Shown: positions 13,705 through 15,343 of the stretch, piece after piece
Layout: the number at the start of each line of letters is the position of its first letter
Numbering within the stretch: position 1 is the stretch's first letter
Source of the DNA: Parachlamydiaceae bacterium
GTDB lineage: Bacteria; Chlamydiota; Chlamydiia; Chlamydiales; Parachlamydiaceae
Length of the DNA: 15,343 nt
Assembly (NCBI GenBank): GCA_030679615.1
Contig: JAUXSJ010000105.1
Location: 1-15,343 of the forward strand
Direction of reading: 5' to 3'
Position numbers and translations under genes: made by a program
Notes under the pieces: generated by a model
Seen by the model: the letters and a program-made list of their open reading frames with translations, nothing else
What the model was told of the DNA's origin: nothing
Database searches by the model: none

Positions 13705-15343
13705 ATGGCTTCAAAACAAAAAAAATTAAAAAAAAAAGAAAAGACTAGTTCTAAACCAATTGAATTAATCACTAGAGAATCAAAAGGTTTTTTACTTTTA
13801 TCATTTTCCATTTTATTATTCCTAAGCCTTTTAAGTTATGCCATTGATCCTCAAGCCAAAAATTTATTGGGTTTAATGGGTCACACTTTTGGCTGGACTT
13901 TGCATGCGCTTCTTGGGTTAAGCAGCTATCTTTTTGTACTATATTTAGGGTGGATTAGCTGGCGCCTTCTTTTTTCAAAACCTTTAAATGTTTTATGGTT
14001 AAAAAATCTTTACGTAATTATTGCTATAAGTTCTTTCTGTTTACTTTTAAGCTTAATCGAAAATGATTTCCCTTCTTTCAGTCAACTTATTGGCAATACA
14101 TTTTATCCCGGCTTATGGAAACAACATTTAAAATATCATTTAGGAGGAGCCCTCTTTTTTTATATTTATAAAGACATTCCTTCTTTTAATTTACATCATA
14201 TTTTCAATACTGTAGGTGCGTCATTAATTTTCTCTAGTACTTTTATTGCCAGTATCATTTTTCTATTTAAAATTCGTCTCGATTACCTTTATTCAAAATG
14301 CATTGAAGCCATAAAGTCAGGTATTGCTAGAGAAAGAGCTCAAAGAGAACTTTGGAAGGCTTCTAAAGAAGCTCAGATTCAAGAAAAACAACTTCTTGAA
14401 GAAAAGTCTATCGAACCACAAAATAAAGCTAAAAATGAACCCGAAAGTGATTTTTTACGATTTGTTAAGTTAAGAATTCCTACTAATCTTGAAGAAAGTC
14501 AAATAAAACCCACCTCTGCACAAGTACCTTCGGATATGTTAGCCATTCATCCTGAAAAGAATTTAAAAAATCGACCTTCAATTTCAAGAAAAGAACAAGA
14601 TGATGAAGAAGCCGAAACACAAATTTTAAAAAACAACCCAATTATACCCCAAAAAAAGAACGATAATATTTTATCAATGATTCAAGAAGATGGTCGAGAA
14701 GCCTTTAAACAACCTTCTGATCATATTCAGCAACAAGATTTTGAAAAAATTAAAAAAAGAGAAGCTGCATTAGCTGCACAAATAGTTCATAATGGAGATT
14801 TTACAAATTATGTTCTCCCTCCCCTTTCTCTTTTAACTAGTCCAAAAATTGTAGATCAAACGTCCATCAAGAAAGATCTCAAAAGACAGGCTGAAGTGTT
14901 AGAAGAAACACTTTTGAGTTTTGGAATTGAAGCAAAAGTAGGTCAAATTAATTGTGGACCAACAATTACTTCTTTCGAAGTGCACCCCGCAATTGGAGTA
15001 AAGGTACAAAAAATTAAAAGTTTGGACAATGATATTGCGTTGAATATGGAAGCAAAGTCCATTCGTATTATTGCTCCAATCCCCGGTAAAGCTGCAGTCG
15101 GTATTGAAGTTCCCAATTCTCAACCGCAAGAAGTTTCCTTTAAAGATACTTTATTAGCTTACCAACAACGCCCTCAAAAATTCAATGTCCCCATTTTATT
15201 AGGTAAGGCTGTCAACGGGGATTATGTGATGAGCGATCTTACAAAAATGCCACATTGTATTATTGCTGGAGCTACTGGATCTGGAAAATCTGTTTGTATA
15301 AATACGATTGTGATGTCGATTGTATTAAATTGTAAACCCGATC
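13705..15343 (+). CDS. ftsK: FtsK/SpoIIIE DNA translocase (3' part cut by window edge)
   Basis: The first 546 codons of an FtsK-type DNA pump, which moves chromosome ends through the closing septum. The start is ATG at 13705, with AAAGG just upstream. A Lys-rich head (2-14) precedes about four hydrophobic segments (roughly 29-46, 57-84, 98-116, 166-186). Then comes a charged, low-conservation linker (about 195-350). The translocase alpha region follows (YVLPPLSLL; SFGIEAKVGQINCGPTITSF; IRIIAPIPGKAAVGIEVPN), and then Walker A (AGATGSGKS, 521-529) shortly before the edge. Walker B and the gamma domain must lie to the right. Runs of eight and ten A at 13718-13725 and 13728-13737 encode the Lys-rich head and are prone to slippage. 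It follows uppP by 7 bases. Confidence 0.95.
   Translation, partial: MASKQKKLKKKEKTSSKPIELITRESKGFLLLSFSILLFLSLLSYAIDPQAKNLLGLMGHTFGWTLHALLGLSSYLFVLYLGWISWRLLFSKPLNVLWLKNLYVIIAISSFCLLLSLIENDFPSFSQLIGNTFYPGLWKQHLKYHLGGALFFYIYKDIPSFNLHHIFNTVGASLIFSSTFIASIIFLFKIRLDYLYSKCIEAIKSGIARERAQRELWKASKEAQIQEKQLLEEKSIEPQNKAKNEPESDFLRFVKLRIPTNLEESQIKPTSAQVPSDMLAIHPEKNLKNRPSISRKEQDDEEAETQILKNNPIIPQKKNDNILSMIQEDGREAFKQPSDHIQQQDFEKIKKREAALAAQIVHNGDFTNYVLPPLSLLTSPKIVDQTSIKKDLKRQAEVLEETLLSFGIEAKVGQINCGPTITSFEVHPAIGVKVQKIKSLDNDIALNMEAKSIRIIAPIPGKAAVGIEVPNSQPQEVSFKDTLLAYQQRPQKFNVPILLGKAVNGDYVMSDLTKMPHCIIAGATGSGKSVCINTIVMSIVLNCKPD

Noticed and set aside
14899..15129. 76-residue minus-strand frame opposite ftsK
   Set aside because: It lies wholly antisense to the conserved FtsK alpha region and shows no start signal or recognisable domain.

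Overview
This is a low-GC bacterial window with ten complete protein genes, one gene cut by the right edge, one tRNA, a gene remnant, and several strong terminators and hairpins. Gene content (UvrD/Rep helicase, DEAD-box RNA helicase, UppP, FtsK, tRNA-His, RNA-modification enzymes), AT-rich coding sequence and an Asn/Gln-rich protein suggest a host-associated Gram-negative-type bacterium. My best guess is an amoeba-associated chlamydia (Parachlamydiaceae-like). This is inferred from protein style and a sigma-54-type promoter, not from a marker gene.

Layout. 1-442 has no confident gene: a GC-rich, highly palindromic patch, an AT-rich stretch, then a decayed second copy of the end of uvrD. 443-6512 is a minus-strand block: a CPBP/CAAX-type membrane protease, the uvrD/rep-type helicase, an Asn-rich protein with Sel1-like repeats, and a DEAD-box RNA helicase with its own terminator and a long folded leader. 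6513-7147 holds that leader and an inverted pair of identical hairpins, one of which terminates a small exported acidic protein gene (7148-7396). That gene is divergent from a 402-residue membrane protein gene (7543-8751). A stem-loop of about 120 nt separates the latter from a convergent three-gene RNA-modification operon (11296 down to 8952): a class I methyltransferase, a SpoU-type methyltransferase and an RluA-family pseudouridine synthase.

From 11618 to the right edge everything is on the plus strand: a membrane-anchored or exported Ppx/GppA-like protein behind a near-consensus sigma-54 promoter and ending in a strong terminator, then tRNA-His with its own promoter, uppP (lipid carrier recycling) and the first 546 codons of ftsK (DNA translocation and division).

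I see no CRISPR array, prophage or intact insertion sequence. The most interesting signals are regulatory or architectural: the sigma-54 site in front of an exported Ppx/GppA-like protein, a possible two-state leader on the RNA helicase, the duplicated uvrD tail flanking the protease gene, and the prion-like Asn-rich protein with a basic cluster.
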